From: Flammulina velutipes
Taxonomy: Eukaryota; Basidiomycota; Agaricomycetes; Agaricales; Physalacriaceae
DNA length: 64,000 nucleotides
Direction of reading: 5' to 3'
Assembly (NCBI GenBank): GCA_011800155.1
Contig: CM022374.1
Location: 1,116,001 to 1,180,000 of the forward strand
The translations under genes were made by a program, and so were the position numbers. Positions 1 to 16,575 of this stretch are shown here, piece by piece (position 1 is the stretch's first letter; each line of letters opens with the position of its first letter). Below the pieces are notes generated by a model. It was not told the DNA's origin. It worked only from the letters and a program-made list of their open reading frames with translations, and did no database searches.

Positions 1-314
1 AACGCTGTCAAGTCGCGCGTGGAGCAGCTCGGGCTCAAGCTTTCTGACGAAGAGGTAAATCCTTGTTGACTGCTATCAGGGATTGCTCACTGACGACGGT
101 GTTTGCGTAGATCAAGGACGCGACGAACAAGATCAAGGAGCTGGCGGATGTGCGCACACAGTCTATGGACGACGTGGACTCTCTTCTGCGAATTTACCAC
201 AGCGGGATCCAGTCCGGAGAGCTCGCAGTTGGGCAGAAGGAGGCTCTTGATCGTCTATTGAAGAAGCACAAGGAGGAGAGGGACAGCAGCCCGTCAAGAG
301 AGCAGAGCGAGTGA
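1..314 (+). CDS. homocitrate synthase, 3' end (partial)
   Basis: This is the C-terminal end of a gene entering from the left edge. The first 54 bases read in frame, a 56-nt intron (55-110) follows, and the last exon runs from 111 to the TGA at 312-314. The visible protein includes KIKELADVRTQSMDDVDSLL and a charged tail. This pattern (lysine-rich helix, then DVR..xxDDVDS) is the C-terminal regulatory end of fungal Lys20/Lys21 homocitrate synthases. These condense acetyl-CoA with 2-oxoglutarate in the first step of the alpha-aminoadipate lysine pathway. The catalytic TIM barrel lies outside the window, so the call rests on about 85 residues. Another DRE-TIM metallolyase is possible but less likely. 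Confidence 0.75.
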
Positions 315-623
315 AGGAGAAAAAAAACTTGTTGTTTGTACTGTGAAGGATCTATTTGGAACATCCGAAAATCGCAAACCAGTCTGAGTGGAAAAAGAAG
401 TCAAGTCGAAGAAGCGTGTCCACAAAGCCGGCTTGCTTTGCAAGTCATGTCAGGGACATTACCGAGTCGAACTGATAATTGCATCCGATTGAAAAGCAGT
501 GGCATAGCTGTGTACAGTGCGAGTGTGTAGATAGAGTAAGTTACAAGTTGGGGGTCGATGCTGAGGGAGAGAGAGAGAGAGAGATAAATAAGTTAAGTGA
601 GACCTGCAGTGAAATACAAAGTT
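315..623. other. intergenic, convergent 3' ends
   Basis: Tail-to-tail spacer between the homocitrate synthase stop and the stop of the minus-strand SANT-like gene. It holds a short GA microsatellite and presumably both polyadenylation regions. I see no coding potential. Confidence 0.6.
567..584. repeat. (GA)n microsatellite
   Basis: An uninterrupted GA run of about nine units in the convergent intergenic spacer. Confidence 0.9.
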
Positions 624-2242
624 CTAATCAGCAGTGAAAACCTTCTTGAGGTATTCGCCTGCTGCTGCCTTTACAGATGGATCGACATTCGGGTTCTCAA
701 GCAGTGCCTATACGTCGTAAAACGTCAGACAGACCAAAAAAAGCGACAGAAAAAAAGCAAACGCACAATAGCCCTATCGGCTTTCTGCTTGAGGTTCGCG
801 GTATGCTTCGTATACTCAAATTCTTGCTGTTCCCGCTCGAGCCGGGCCCTCTCGATCTCCCGACGCTGGGTAGCCTCCTTCTCCTCGCGCTCCTCCCTGC
901 GCCTCAGATAATCGAGTTTCATTTTGCCCGTCTGGTTCTGGATTTGGAGGAACTGCATGAGGGCGTTGATCATGCCCTGTGGGAGGAGGACGTTCCCCAT
1001 GGGGGGCATCATCGCGTGCTCAACAGGGTGGGGGGACATGGGCAGGGGCGGTGGGGGTGGCATATGTGGCGGAGGGTGGGTGTGTTGATGCGGGAGTGGT
1101 TGTTGGTGCGGATGCTGAGGTGGCGGTGGCGGCGGCGCCGGTTGTTGAGAATTTATAAACGTAAGGGGTTCGTGCGAATTTGTGAGTGCTGCGAGATTTG
1201 ACTCTCCGAAATCGAGGCTGTTGTCGTCCAGGTCGACGTCGTTGTCGTCGCCACCGGGATTCTGGGACATGCCAGTACGCGTGGACGTTGGCTTCGTTGT
1301 TGCTGGGTCGCCGTGCCATCTGAATGAATATTAGTTTTTTTGTTATAAAAGGGCCTAGTAGAAATGTACCGAGTGTAGAACAGCTGATACCAACCGGCGC
1401 GATGCCAGTGGTCTATTGTGCGAGCAGTGACATTGCCAACGTCTCCGCCAGCCTTCTTGGCGCCTTGGAGCCGTCGCTCGTACTCTTTGAGTCTGTCTGC
1501 CTCGCTCAGCGCGCCCAACGCGACGTTCCCGCCCATCTGATGGGACCACGACTCGAACGCATATATCTGCTTGAACAGATTGAAATTGCGTTCATAACAC
1601 CCCTTGAGGGCCTGATACGTCTTCTTGTTCCCAAACACCTGCACCGCGCACTGGGCTGTCCGCATCAGTATATACACAATTGAGATGCATACAAACGCAT
1701 GGAACGCACATCTCGCAGACACGAGTTCTTGGTCGCGCGCATCGCGTTCCAGTGCTCGTCTTGGCCGGGGCCCATGAGCCAGTTGAAGAGCTTGGTCTTC
1801 TCGTCGTCCGTCCAGTGTTTAGCGCCCTGCGCCGCATCGTATGCGTCGGTGTTTGTGGTGGAGTCGTCGGTGTCGCGCCGTCGTTTCTGCTGCTGCTGCA
1901 AAGCCATCGGCGCGTCCGACGTTGGCTTGCGCTTCAAGGACATCTGTGGCGACGTCGAGCCAGTGAAGGACGAGCCGCTGGAGTGGACATGCTGTTGGTG
2001 GGCGTGATGGGGGTGTATTGGGGACGGCGAAGGGGATATTCTGTACTCGGTTGGGCGGTGGTAGGCGGATGGGGGCAAATGATTTCCCAGAGCCTGTCCT
2101 AGACTCGGATGCGAAAAAGGGGCCTAATAAAGAAGAAGAAAAAGGTGAGTGAACCAGCTTGGAAAGCAACTCGACACAACCGCACAGTTCCGTCCAGCCC
2201 AGCGTCCCGCCGCGAGTCGTTGGGCGCAATCGTATATTGCAT
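624..2242 (-). CDS. SANT/Myb-like DNA-binding domain protein
   Basis: Five exons can be joined in frame: 2242-2186, 2123-1710, 1650-1370, 1319-767 and 707-624, giving about 462 residues. After a Pro/His-rich, basic N-terminus comes a SANT/trihelix-like segment (about residues 110-180) beginning HWTDDEKTKLFNWLMGPGQD and crossing the second intron into a Lys/Tyr-rich helix. A Pro/His-rich linker and a long Arg/Glu-rich coiled coil (LRRREEREEKEATQRREIER) follow. The order matches agaricomycete Myb/SANT-like proteins of unknown function, presumably nuclear DNA-binding regulators. The start is the least certain part: ATG at 2242 was chosen because it splices in phase through a 62-nt intron, and another ATG lies at 2253 in a different frame. 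Confidence 0.6.
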
Positions 2243-2423
2243 CGGTGGCCCATCGCTAAACACATTCTCGTCAACAACTAACCCTCAGTTCGTCGTAGCT
2301 GCTCTTACTTTTGGCTGGCCATCCTGGATTGGACCAGATTGGGTCGGTCTGTCCACGCGCATGGTTCGTCACAGTGTTTGCTTTAGTTGTCGCTGCCAAA
2401 TACAATAATAAATAATGTATACA

Positions 2424-6176
<3,753 letters not shown>

Positions 6177-7019
6177 TTTTGACGGCGGACTTGTTCTGGA
6201 CACAATTATTCTTCATGCAGATCTTCGACCTGCTCCTCGACTCATTTAAATGTGTATCTAGCGAAACTGTCGCTACGGAATTACAAGGCTATGCTTATTG
6301 AATATCCCGTCTCGCTTACGAGGCTTCCATTCATATCTGAGGAGCCTGAAGGCTTGACAATGGGCCGTTGGTGGTACTGTATCTACCTTTTGCTTTGATG
6401 CTTGACGAATCTACGGAAACCCCTGGAATCATCGTCGATAATTGTCCAGCATTGTGCTTGTGGGTGGATACATGGAGTCATGACACAGTGCTCCTCTGCG
6501 CGGCCCGTTCACATCTACCAGGGGGACGCGAGGAATGTTCGTAGTGGTGTTCCGTTCTGGTAGGTGGAGCCTTTGTTATGACCACTGCCACCACAATTTG
6601 ACGATAGTCTTTCGGAAGGTCGTCCACAAGGCTAAGAGAAACAAAGAACACGGCTGTCTCATGGCCGACCATAGGCACACGTCTGCGCGTCATGAATTGG
6701 GGACTGACCAACATATTATACATTCTATTCCATCAGCAGACGGTCGGGTATTATTTATTCTGCCATTGGACTGAATGGAATGGGAGCTTGTGGCGGCCTT
6801 TCTACATATTTTCCTTCGCCATAGAGATGAATATACTCGTTACTAGATACGATGAGAATACCAAGTCTAGGACATTCCAGAGTGTGGCGAGAGGCGCGTC
6901 CCAATTAAGGATTTTAGCGGGCTGACGTCGTTCGGCATTTTCCGAACGTGGAGCTGTTGTTGGCCGTTTGACTTTTGGAATCATGACCAGGTCCTTTCGG
7001 TCCTTTGGATGAAACCCCC
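6177..7019. other. divergent intergenic region
   Basis: Shared upstream region of the acetyltransferase (-) and the histidine kinase (+), about 840 bp. Short open frames occur on both strands but none shows family similarity or plausible splice continuation. I could not identify a clear TATA box. Confidence 0.5.
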
Positions 7020-10000
7020 ATGAAGAGCAAACGCCCGTCGACAGCGCCGGCCAGAGAGCAACACTCGCTCATCCCGAACGGAATGCAGACACTCGTCGAG
7101 GACGACGACGCCAACGATGCTGAGCAGCTAGTTCCCACTATTTCCGCCACTTGCTCGCCTTCAACCGATGCCGACGCCTGCGACTGGGATACCTTTATCG
7201 CTGCATACTCAGCAGGAAGATGGGACCCCCACAAGATTCCCAATCCACCGCTCGGCATCTCCTCGGTGGACGATGATCTCACGGACGAATTTGAGATGAC
7301 TTTTATCCCGCACAGGAAACCTGCGCGTACATCCAGCACTGCGCACCGAATGCGAAATTCCTTCTCATCGTCCTCCGTGCCACCACCAGTAACGACGTCG
7401 CGCATTAAACCTGACCTTTACCTGCCAATCACGTCCAACAAGACGGCTGCCACTCCCTCATCTGTCGTGTCCGCCGCGACGCTACGCTTAGCCGGAACGC
7501 ACGTGAACCTTTCACCATTGGCGCTGCCAAGTCCGGAACACGAGCTCACTGACCCCATGCGCGGTGTATCCGTCGTTGTCCCAGGTGTGCATCCGGACGA
7601 GTCTCCAAACGAATTCGTGATGACCCCGGGTGGCACGCGGCGCATCATGCTCAAGAATTTCTGGAAGGGAGTCAGTCAGCCGGGGAACGATGTACTCGAA
7701 GACAAGGAGGACGACGACGAAGAGGCCCTCACCAACACACCGTCCGACTACTTTAGCCATCATGACGCCCTCCCGCCACCATCAGATTCTGTCGGCTCAT
7801 CCACGACGACCCCAAAGCGAATTAACCTCACGCGTCAAAGCTCCGCTCCACTTCCCGTTCCTTTAGCACCGTCCTTGCCCATTGGCCTCGGGATCGGTTT
7901 CAGCGATCGTGAAACGTTTGCGGCGCTGGGATATCTTACCCCTCCCAATCCACCAGACGAGATGGAACGACGGCGCGCTCTCCACAAGTTCAATCTCTGG
8001 GGAACGGCCTCTGACGTCAATTTCGATCGCATCGCACACTTGGCAAAGCTTGTTTTCAATACCAAAGGTGTCTATATCAGCCTCATCGACGGCAACGAGC
8101 TGTGAGTTTCAACCCATGTGCGTGACAGCGCTTCCTAATCTTCTTCCACAGATACTTCAAGTCAGAATGTTGGTTCTCAACTCAAAATATACTATGCCGT
8201 AAATGCTCACCTGTTTCTCAGGGGGCATCAAAGTCTCTTCCTGCTCACGAGCTCGTTCGTTCTGTGGACACGCGATTTTGCAGAGGTTCGCAATATATCC
8301 CCTTCTCCAAATTATACTCATGCGTGCACAGGGATGATGAACCGTTGATCGTCCTTGACACCCACCTGGATTGGAGATTCGCTTCTAATGTGAGTTGCGC
8401 GATTGGTATTTGACGCAGCGTCTGATATTCCGTAGCCATTAGTCCTACAGGCTCCGCATATACGCTTCTACGCAGGCGCACCACTGCGCACAGCCGAAGG
8501 CTACAATGTTGGAACGTGCGTACCCGCGGCGTCAAACTCTGTCTACGGTGCTGACGGCTTCAAAGACTTGTTGTCATCGACGATGCACCACGGGACGACT
8601 TTACCCCAAGGCATCGACATACCCTAAAAGAGTTCGCCGCAATTGCTATGCGGGAGATGGAACTTTGGAGGGATAAGGTGATTCTCTATCCAACATGCAC
8701 AGACACCTACTAAACTCGGTGCAGATTCAATTGAGAATAAGAGACAAGATACAGCGATCGGTCCGTTTAATTTATTTTTCTTCTTTCTCGGTGTGATTCA
8801 ACAATCGTACAGATGGAGCAATTCAGTCGAGAATGTGTCGAGATTGACATGGAGGAGTCAGTCAAGTCGAAACCCGAGACCACAAAACCTTCCGAATCGA
8901 CCAGCGTCTCTCAGGCAGTGACCCCTTCAGTTCGTTCACCTTCCACGTTTTCTGCTCCCAACACACCAACACCTGGTATTCAGATACCAGCTATTCCATC
9001 TGCCGATGCTCCCAGTGAGCGCACGTCGCTTCATCCTGGTCTTTATCGTTCTGCTGCTTCCGACCCTCACCCTCCTGCGACGTCACTCAATCTACCTTCA
9101 ATCGTGGCCACACATCCGTCATCCGACCAGATCCCGACTGTAGTGTCGATCGGGGGTCAGCCAGCTGGATTCACATCTGCCCCAGGCAGCCTTTCTCAAA
9201 ATCCCCCTGCCCAGGAAGGTAGAACGGACACTATGTCGTTAGAGTTTGTTCAACCTCCCGAGACCCCTTCGCTGACTCCCCCTTGGACACCGCCTCCTCG
9301 ATGTCCAGAAGATGCCCCATCGCCGGTCAAGTCTCTTCATACTGCATTTGCACCGTCGCCGGTGATCTACGAGGGTCTGTCGTCGCCTTCCCCCGTTTCG
9401 CCTTCCTCCGTTCCCCCTTCCACTGCTACTTCCCCCTCCACTTCCACTCAGCATCTGGATGTTCCCCCCTCTATGCCTTCGACGCGTCCTCCTAGTGTCG
9501 CTGCAGGATCCTCACCCCGTCCTCCCATCAAGCCTAGATATTCGCATGGTCATCAACATCGGTCCTTCTTGCAAACTGGGTCAATGGAAAAGGTCTACTC
9601 TCGGGCAGCACGCTTGATTCAGCGGACGCTAGATGTGGACGATGTCATTGTCATGGATGTATCACACTGCGACGTGAATGCGGATGCTATGATACCCCCT
9701 GGCTCAACCACGCCCCCTTCAGTGTCGGACAGTGCCTCGTCGACCTCTGGTACACCAAGTGTACATCACATGCTGGCTAGTAGCGAGGGTACCGTCAGTG
9801 TCGTTATGCACCATGGAGATCCAGCGAAGCAAACTGAGATGCGGACGCTCAGTCCTGAGGAATGGGTCTCGCTTGGCCAATTCTTCGACAAATATCCGGA
9901 TGGGAAGGTCATGGACGGGATTGTTGACCGGAGTTGGAGATCGTTCTTACCCACGCGAGTTTCTTACGCACTCAGTGAGTGAAGTGTTCTCCTAAATGTG

Positions 10001-12691
10001 TCCGCAAATGATACTTTTCTTAGCCGTGCCGATATTCAACATTGACGGGCGACCTTTTGCTTTGTTGTGTGCCTACAACTCGGCGGAGGAATCAACACGA
10101 TTTGTAAGTCGGCTCTTGAAGTGTATTTATGTGTTGGACTGATATTAGTTCAGTTGGAAGGACACGAGCTGTCATATTTACGGGCAATAGGTCAATCAAG
10201 CGCTAACTCGTTCTGGGCATGATATTCATGCATTTCTTACAGGCGTCATCATACTGTCTGCGGTGCTCAAACGAAGAATGATCTTGGCTGATAAAGCTAA
10301 GAGTCTTTTCATCTCAAAGTACGTTCATAACATTTCGCGTGGTGGGCTTGTACTTACAAACATTGAAGTATTTCCCACGAGTTACGGACGCCATTACATG
10401 GAGTAAGTTTCTACACTTTCTCTTTCTTCATCGTGATTTAATTTTCTTGTTAGATCTTAGCTGCAGCGGAATTACTAGATGAGAGTAATCTGAATCCATC
10501 ACAGTGTTCTTTCTTGCAGACTATTCAGGCATGCGGGACATCTCTCGTGGAAACGGTCAACCATGTGTTAGACTTTACCAAGTTGAGTGGGAACTCCAAG
10601 TCTGGCGGTGTTGAGAATGTTATCGTACCAGCGAAGTATGTCTATTCTTCGATTGACGACACAGAACTCATAATCCGAAATAGGGTCAACCTTATGCAAC
10701 TGGTCGAAGAAGCGGTGGATGGATGCTGGGTTGGACATCGTGCCCGACAGGCCATTTCTGACGACACAGGTATTGGCAGTGTCTACTCACCTCCTCAAGT
10801 CACAGAATCGTCTCGAAAGCAAAACCACGTCGAGACGGTGGTTGACATTGGCCGTCGTCCTGGGGTCAGTAAATTCTGTGTTCCTCACTTCGTCAAGCTC
10901 ACAGAAATATAGGGATGGACTCTGAAATGTGAGAAAGGAGGCATTCGACGTGTTCTGATGAATCTTTTCGGGAACAGCTTGAAGTTTACCACTGTGCGTG
11001 TTTGTGTTACGGCGCCCACGCCCTCTGTTCATCAGTTTTCAGAATGGCTACGTGCATGTTGGGCTAAGGCAGCTGCCTCACGCCGAAGACGATCCGCCCA
11101 GCCGATTCAAAATTGAGCTATCAGTATTGGACACCGGCAAGGTACGAAAAAACATCGTGTGTACACTGACTTAACTCTCAAAATTTCGCAGGGTATTAGT
11201 AGGAACTTCCAGCGTAATCAGCTCTTCCATCCCTTCTCGCAGGAGAATCCTCTCCAAACGGGGACAGGCCTTGGCCTTGCCATTGTCAATAGCATCATTC
11301 GCTCTGACAGCGTTGAAGGGCGAATAGATGTTTGGAGTGAAGAGGGAGTTGGCACTGAAATCAAAGTCATCTTCAACGCCGATAAAGCGGAGGAAGAAGG
11401 CGACTCATCTTGCGTAGACATGGAACCTTTCAAGTTTGACGACCCCCAGCATCCACCTACGGTATCACTTATCGAGTTTGACACGGAACATCCTGGCGTA
11501 CAGCTTCTGGCGAGCACGTTGCGGATATATCTCACGTCTTGGTGGGGCTTCGAGCTTCAGGATCCTCGTGGAAGTTTGGGAATGATCGTCATTCTCAACG
11601 AAGACGTCTCGCTTATCGCCAAGGCATCACAGGCGCACGACATCTCGAAGCCATTCATCGTTCTCAGCGACTCGCGTGGCAGCCCCCAAGTGATGTCGGT
11701 TTGCAACGAGTACGAGCGAATCGGCGGGTTCTGTCGTGTGGTGTTCAAACCGGGAGGTCCCTCTCGGCTCCGTGCAACTCTGAACCTTTGTCTACATGCC
11801 TTGAAGATACAAGCCCAAACTGCCGACGTTCAATTTATGTCAAAGCGGGTCAGCAATTTCTCGGATGGCGACGGTGGCAGTCTATCAACCTCGATATCGA
11901 CCATACTGCCGGCGCGGAGGAACTCTGATCGGGCTATAGAGGGGGCGGCGGCTACACGGCCATCCATATCGCGATCTGTTACTATACATCCTACTGTGGC
12001 TACATCCTGGAGACGTCTATCTACAACGAGCGAGCAATCGAGCGAAGAGGAACCGGAGACGACCTCCCCTACGATAACGGTTGGGCCTGGAGGAACACTC
12101 CTGAAATCATCGGTCGGCACGATCCAGAGCAAATTGAAACCGTTCAAGATCCTTGTTGTTGAGGATAACCCGATATTAAGAAACCTGTTGTATGTTTATT
12201 ATCCCCGCACATCTATCTTCTCAAGTCCTAATGTCCGTCAAGAGTTCAATGGTTATCGAGAAAAGGGTATCAATTCCGTGACGCGGCGGACGGCAGGGAT
12301 GGTGTGAACGTTTATACGCAAGAGGGTCCTTTTGAGTGCGTGTTTTTCGATGAAATGATAGCTACCTGTATTGATTTTGCGGCACTTAACCAGCGTGGTA
12401 CTTTTGGATCTGTCGATGCCTGTTTTGGATGGTGTCGGTGCGACGGCGGAGATCCGCCAATTCGAATCAACGGATCCATCGGACCCTCACTTTAGTACCA
12501 AAATATTGGCTCTTACGGGCATGTCATCTCTGGAAGACAAACGAAGGGCGTTTGACGCTGGAGTTGACGGATAGTATGTTGTCCTTACAACGTCACCCTT
12601 ACGTCGTATCTGATCTTCGTTTACTAGCCTCGTCAAGCCTGTCGCTTTCAAGACACTGGACGAGATGTTCCACAAGTTAGGGATGCCGTAA
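7020..12691 (+). CDS. hybrid histidine kinase (GAF-GAF-HisKA-HATPase-REC)
   Basis: A multi-intron gene of roughly 1,550 residues starting [18 protein letters not shown]; an in-frame TGA lies upstream. A long disordered N-terminus precedes GAF domain 1 ([20 protein letters not shown] to [12 protein letters not shown], about 8020-8640). A Ser/Pro-rich spacer (8813-9570) follows, then a second GAF-like segment ([20 protein letters not shown]). The kinase core has H-box [17 protein letters not shown] split by introns near 10310-10405, N-box [13 protein letters not shown]1 LDTGKGIS and G2 GTGLGLAIV. The C-terminal receiver starts ILVVEDNP, has phospho-acceptor [11 protein letters not shown] (near 12400) and conserved Lys in LVKPV. 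Such proteins autophosphorylate on His and relay through the receiver to a phosphotransfer protein. The lack of membrane segments suggests a cytosolic sensor. The ligand cannot be told. Confidence 0.92.
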
Positions 12692-13035
12692 TACTGGGTG
12701 AATGTCGTTTTCTCTTTGGTTTGTATTTCGCATCTTGTTGTAAATCACTGCGATCTGCATTGTAGCATTTTTCACGTTGTCTTCTGTTTCTCGTCGCATG
12801 ATAGGTACATATCCCACATCTTCATTTACAATAGTCTCCGTCGTGTATATAGTAATCCAGAGGTTGTACTTGGGTTGTACAGATGTCTTTCCTTTGTTCT
12901 TTGGTCTCGCTCTTGTCCCTGGTTCGGAAAGCGCCTCATGGGAGGACCCAACACCCCCGACACGTGGAAAACATTCGCATTTCGCGTGTTAGCTCTTGTT
13001 TCCTGACCTTCATCTGCTCTCATCTACCCACCACA
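12692..13035. other. intergenic, same-strand genes
   Basis: Terminator region of the histidine kinase and upstream region of the zinc-finger gene. Pyrimidine-rich stretches; no gene seen. Confidence 0.5.
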
Positions 13036-13711
13036 ATGCCTCGGGCTGAGAAGGTAGTATACTCACTGCCTTGCCCTTGTGTAGATCGCACTCACACACC
13101 TCGAAGACCGACCCAACACATCTTGCCACCGATTCCGGCGCTATCTGCAAAGTATGCAGTCGGAGGATAGGAAGGAAGAGTGACCTGGCGAGGCATATGC
13201 GGACCCATGCTGTCGATAAAGCGGAACTGTGCGGTTCTTCTCTTCTCGACGATCGCAACGTAAATTTGACGCCGCCTTCTACCACAGGATGCATCGCTGC
13301 CCATTCTGCAAATTTGCCAACATGCAAAAATCCAACGTCGAAACGCATATCAGGACCCAGTGAGTATTCTTGATTTTCAGTGTCCCCGGGATTTTTCTGA
13401 ATTTTTTCGAAAGCACTGGAGAGAAGTCACGCCGCTGTCCGGATTGCACGTTTGCCACGACCGATCCTGGGTCTCTGACGCGACATCGGAAGCGGGTACA
13501 TCAGTATGTGCCAAAGCCACGCAGTCCGCGCGACACAGCGACGCGCCAGAGGTGTCTTCCGGTGCTGTCTCCATCGTCGCCCGCCCCGTCTGATCTAGGC
13601 CCCGACTCTCCAGATCGTGAGGACCGCGCAATCACTCCAAGCCTTGTCAAACAAGAGAGTGCTCGCTGCGTTCCTCGTCTGATCAGAGGCCCTTCCACGC
13701 TCAGGAGTTGA
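13036..13711 (+). CDS. small three-finger C2H2 zinc finger protein
   Basis: Four exons (13036-13053, 13107-13228, 13288-13359, 13414-13711) give 169 residues in one frame. Three C2H2 fingers are visible: CKVCSRRIGRKSDLARHMRTH, CPFCKFANMQKSNVETHIRTH and CPDCTFATTDPGSLTRHRKRVH. The second and third are joined by the classic linker THTGEKSRR, which is restored only after splicing out 13360-13413; this strongly supports the model. The tail is Ser/Pro-rich and charged. Probably a nuclear DNA-binding factor; targets unknown. The tiny first exon (MPRAEK) is the least certain part. Confidence 0.75.
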
Positions 13712-14444
13712 TGGATGGCTGATTCCTACGCTCCGATTTTTACGCCACATTCACGTTTGCATGTTTTCTCTGTGTTATCGCATCGCTATCCCATTTGTAC
13801 CCTCTATATCTTCATCTATCATCGTTCTCTAGTTGTTTCTGCTTTTTCACAATACACCATTGTAATCCATGAGATTTACATACTTACATACATACTTGCA
13901 TTACAGCCAAATATCGCTCTCTCTTCTCTTCCATCCTCCAATCGATCTCGTTTACTATGTTTCTGCAGCGATGTTAAATAATCGTTGATCTTGGAATTTC
14001 TCGGGAACTTATTGATCTAGAGTTGTTGGTATGTGGCGCACGTCGGCCACCATGACAGGAGATGTCTTTCTGGGGGTATGACTTGGTCTCGTTAACCAGC
14101 CTCTACGAGAAATAGAAGGGATGCTTACGAATATTGAGGTATGACTGAAGCAATTGCGGAAGACTGAGTTCCCGAAAATTCGTTGAATACAACCTGTCTG
14201 AGCGCCACCACGGATTTCAGGTTCGAACCTCACAAATCCGAAACCGTTCAACAGTTTATTTTGACCGACTCGTAGCCTCTACTAATACATTTAAAAATTT
14301 GAGCAAGTATGAACGAATGAAGGAAAGTGGCATGGGCACCAGGCCAGAGACTATAAACGCTACACTATATCCAGCAGCAAGCCAGTGCTGGTCGGTGTTA
14401 AGTACAGTAAGTAAGCACATTGCCCTGCATAGTACATTGTTCAA
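13712..14444. other. convergent intergenic region
   Basis: AT-rich 730-bp stretch between two stops. Minus-strand open frames at 14009-14444 have no recognisable similarity. A TTCGAAC motif near 14220 looks at first like a tRNA T-loop but the arms do not pair. Confidence 0.5.
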
Positions 14445-16575
14445 TCAGAAAGAACCGTTGCGTGGCTGGTGGAATCTCCCTGTCGGAGGTGCACCAATCC
14501 TTGGGATAGCCGCTCGACTGCTGTTAGGCGCGTACTGGCTCGGACTTGACGGGATACCACCCGGGCTACCACTGGGAGACTGCGACCTGAGGCTGTACAG
14601 CGCCGGGCTCCCCGTTGGCGATGCTAGACGTGGTCTCGAATTTGTCGCCACAGCTCGGGGAAATGTAGGCGCCTGTTGTTGAGACCTCGCAACACTCGGC
14701 ATTGTACCATCCGCTGGCTGCTCGGACACCCATCGGCTAATCTCGTTCAGCAAATCGGCAGATGAAGCAGTTGACACTGTTCGGTTGGTGTCAATGAGTG
14801 GTCGCTGCTGCTGCCTGGGAGATGCCTGATACGTATATGCCGAAGTACGTTCTTGATTTGGTGATGGTGTCAGGAGGCGGCGTGTCGATGCGGTTTCCGT
14901 GGTCATTGACCTGCCACTGACGGGGGAAGGTATGTTCCTCACTTGAAGCGCTGGGCCACGGGGAGAGATCTGGTTGTATGTCCTTCCGGGCACTTGTACA
15001 TCCACGCCTTCAACAGACTGGGAGCCTCGCGAATTGGTCGAGCTCAAAGATGCGGCGCGATAATGATCGGAAGACATCGCATGGTTGTAGGCAGATGGAG
15101 GTGACGGTGACGCCTGAGGGGAAACGGGGTAGCTGTAAAAACTTGGCACAGCTGCGGTCTTCTCAGGGTAAGATGGCGAAGTGGTCTCGAAGGTGCGATA
15201 ATCCTGGACGCTACGCTCCAAATCTCCAAGGCCAGACTTGTTGTCGCCAAGGGTAAGGCGGCGGAATTTCTCGTTGTTGGCAAAGCTCTCCCCTTCACCT
15301 TTCGTAGTGAACTTGGTTTCGAAAGCAGGGTAGAGCATCCTGAATGTGTTGTACAGGAGGAGGACATTGACGACGCCTGTAGCTCGATGAGTATCGTACT
15401 CTTACTGAGAATGATAGTAAAAATGGACGAACCGAGAATAGACCAGCACACATAGGCAAAAATGAGTGCTTCGAAGGCGACAGCAAATCCGGAAAGGATG
15501 AGTAACTTTGTGATGGAATATGGGACAAGCAGGAGGATGTAGGCTGGAGGAAATAGATGAGCTTCCATGCATAAGATTCGAGATGATCTTACCAATTGGA
15601 TACCTGTATCAATCTGTTAGCAGTCTATCACTGATTTCCTATAGAAGGGACTCACCAAAGCATGCTGCGAGCAATACCCGCTATGAAACGATGGTAGTTC
15701 TCCCCCGACCTTCCAGTCCATCGATCCTCCGGGTTGAGAGTGAGTTTGACGCCACCTTTGATAACAAGCGTGCCGCGGAGAACCAGGAAGATGAGTGAGT
15801 ACAGTATAACAGAAGCTACAGCAGCGATAAAGATCTATTTTCGGGTTTACTATTAGAATTCATCGGATGGATGGGTAGCAACTCACGGGGAGCAAATGTA
15901 GCAAGAACTGGTGGCGAGGATATTGCGCCCTCACACCGCAAGTCAGAAAGTATTCTCCGTAGATCGGGCCACGCGAGTGTGGCAGAATCAAGGGGAGCGC
16001 GGCTGTAGATAGATGCGTCAATGGCGGGTGAAACAATCGGATGGATGGTGGCGTACAGATGAGTGCGGAGATAATCCAGCCCATAGAGATTGTCGTGGAA
16101 TACACGAGGGCGGACTGCCGTTTCCGCAGGACGAGCGAGGTGAAAGTGTGCACAGCGATGCTAACGGTGAAGTACGCAGTAGCAACGTTGCCGAATTGCA
16201 TGAACAGAGCTTGGGCGGTGCAGAGCGGATCTTTGGTCGTTTAGCAAACCGGACGGGGAAGGCTGTAGAGGACGCACCTTGTTGTATGTATCTCTGGACG
16301 AGATACGGTACACCCATTACCCCTGCGGCGCTGCTGAACATGTTGGCGACGAGGAGGCAAGCTGCATAGTATCCAAGCTGCGTGTGGAAAAAGACGTATT
16401 CCTTCGTTTGGCTGATGTTCTGCTTGTAGAATCGAAGAACGGCGAGCCACACCACGCGAACAATTATCGTGAACAGGGCCAATGTCGATAGGATGGCCAC
16501 AACGTTTACGACGAGCAGTCCTGCATAATTGGCGTTGCTGATTGGGAAAGTAGCCTCGAAGTAGGAAGTGGCCAT
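14445..16575 (-). CDS. seven-transmembrane receptor-like protein (cAMP-receptor/Git3-like GPCR)
   Basis: Starts MATSYFEATFPISNANYAGL with an extracellular N-terminus and hydrophobic segments in order: LLVVNVVAILSTLALFTIIV, GYYAACLLVANMFSSAAGVM, an ALFMQFGNVATAYFTVSIAV helix, STTISMGWIISALI, a IFIAAVASVILYSLIFLVLR helix, IAYILLLVPYSITKLLILSG and AFEALIFAYVCWSILG, with introns between them. A cytoplasmic tail of about 300 residues, Ser/Pro/Thr-rich, ends RFHQPRNGSF. The topology and long phosphorylatable tail fit fungal cAMP-receptor-like or Git3-like GPCRs that act through heterotrimeric G proteins. The ligand cannot be inferred. The intron after TM6 (GTAAGA..CCAG near 15610-15560) restores the helix in frame. 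Confidence 0.75.

Noticed and set aside
677..1683. Plus-strand open frames over the SANT-like gene
   Set aside because: Antisense shadows of the proline- and histidine-rich minus-strand coding exons.
14210..14240. TTCGAAC motif resembling a tRNA T-loop
   Set aside because: Flanking bases do not form the T stem, and no acceptor, D or anticodon arms could be built on either strand.
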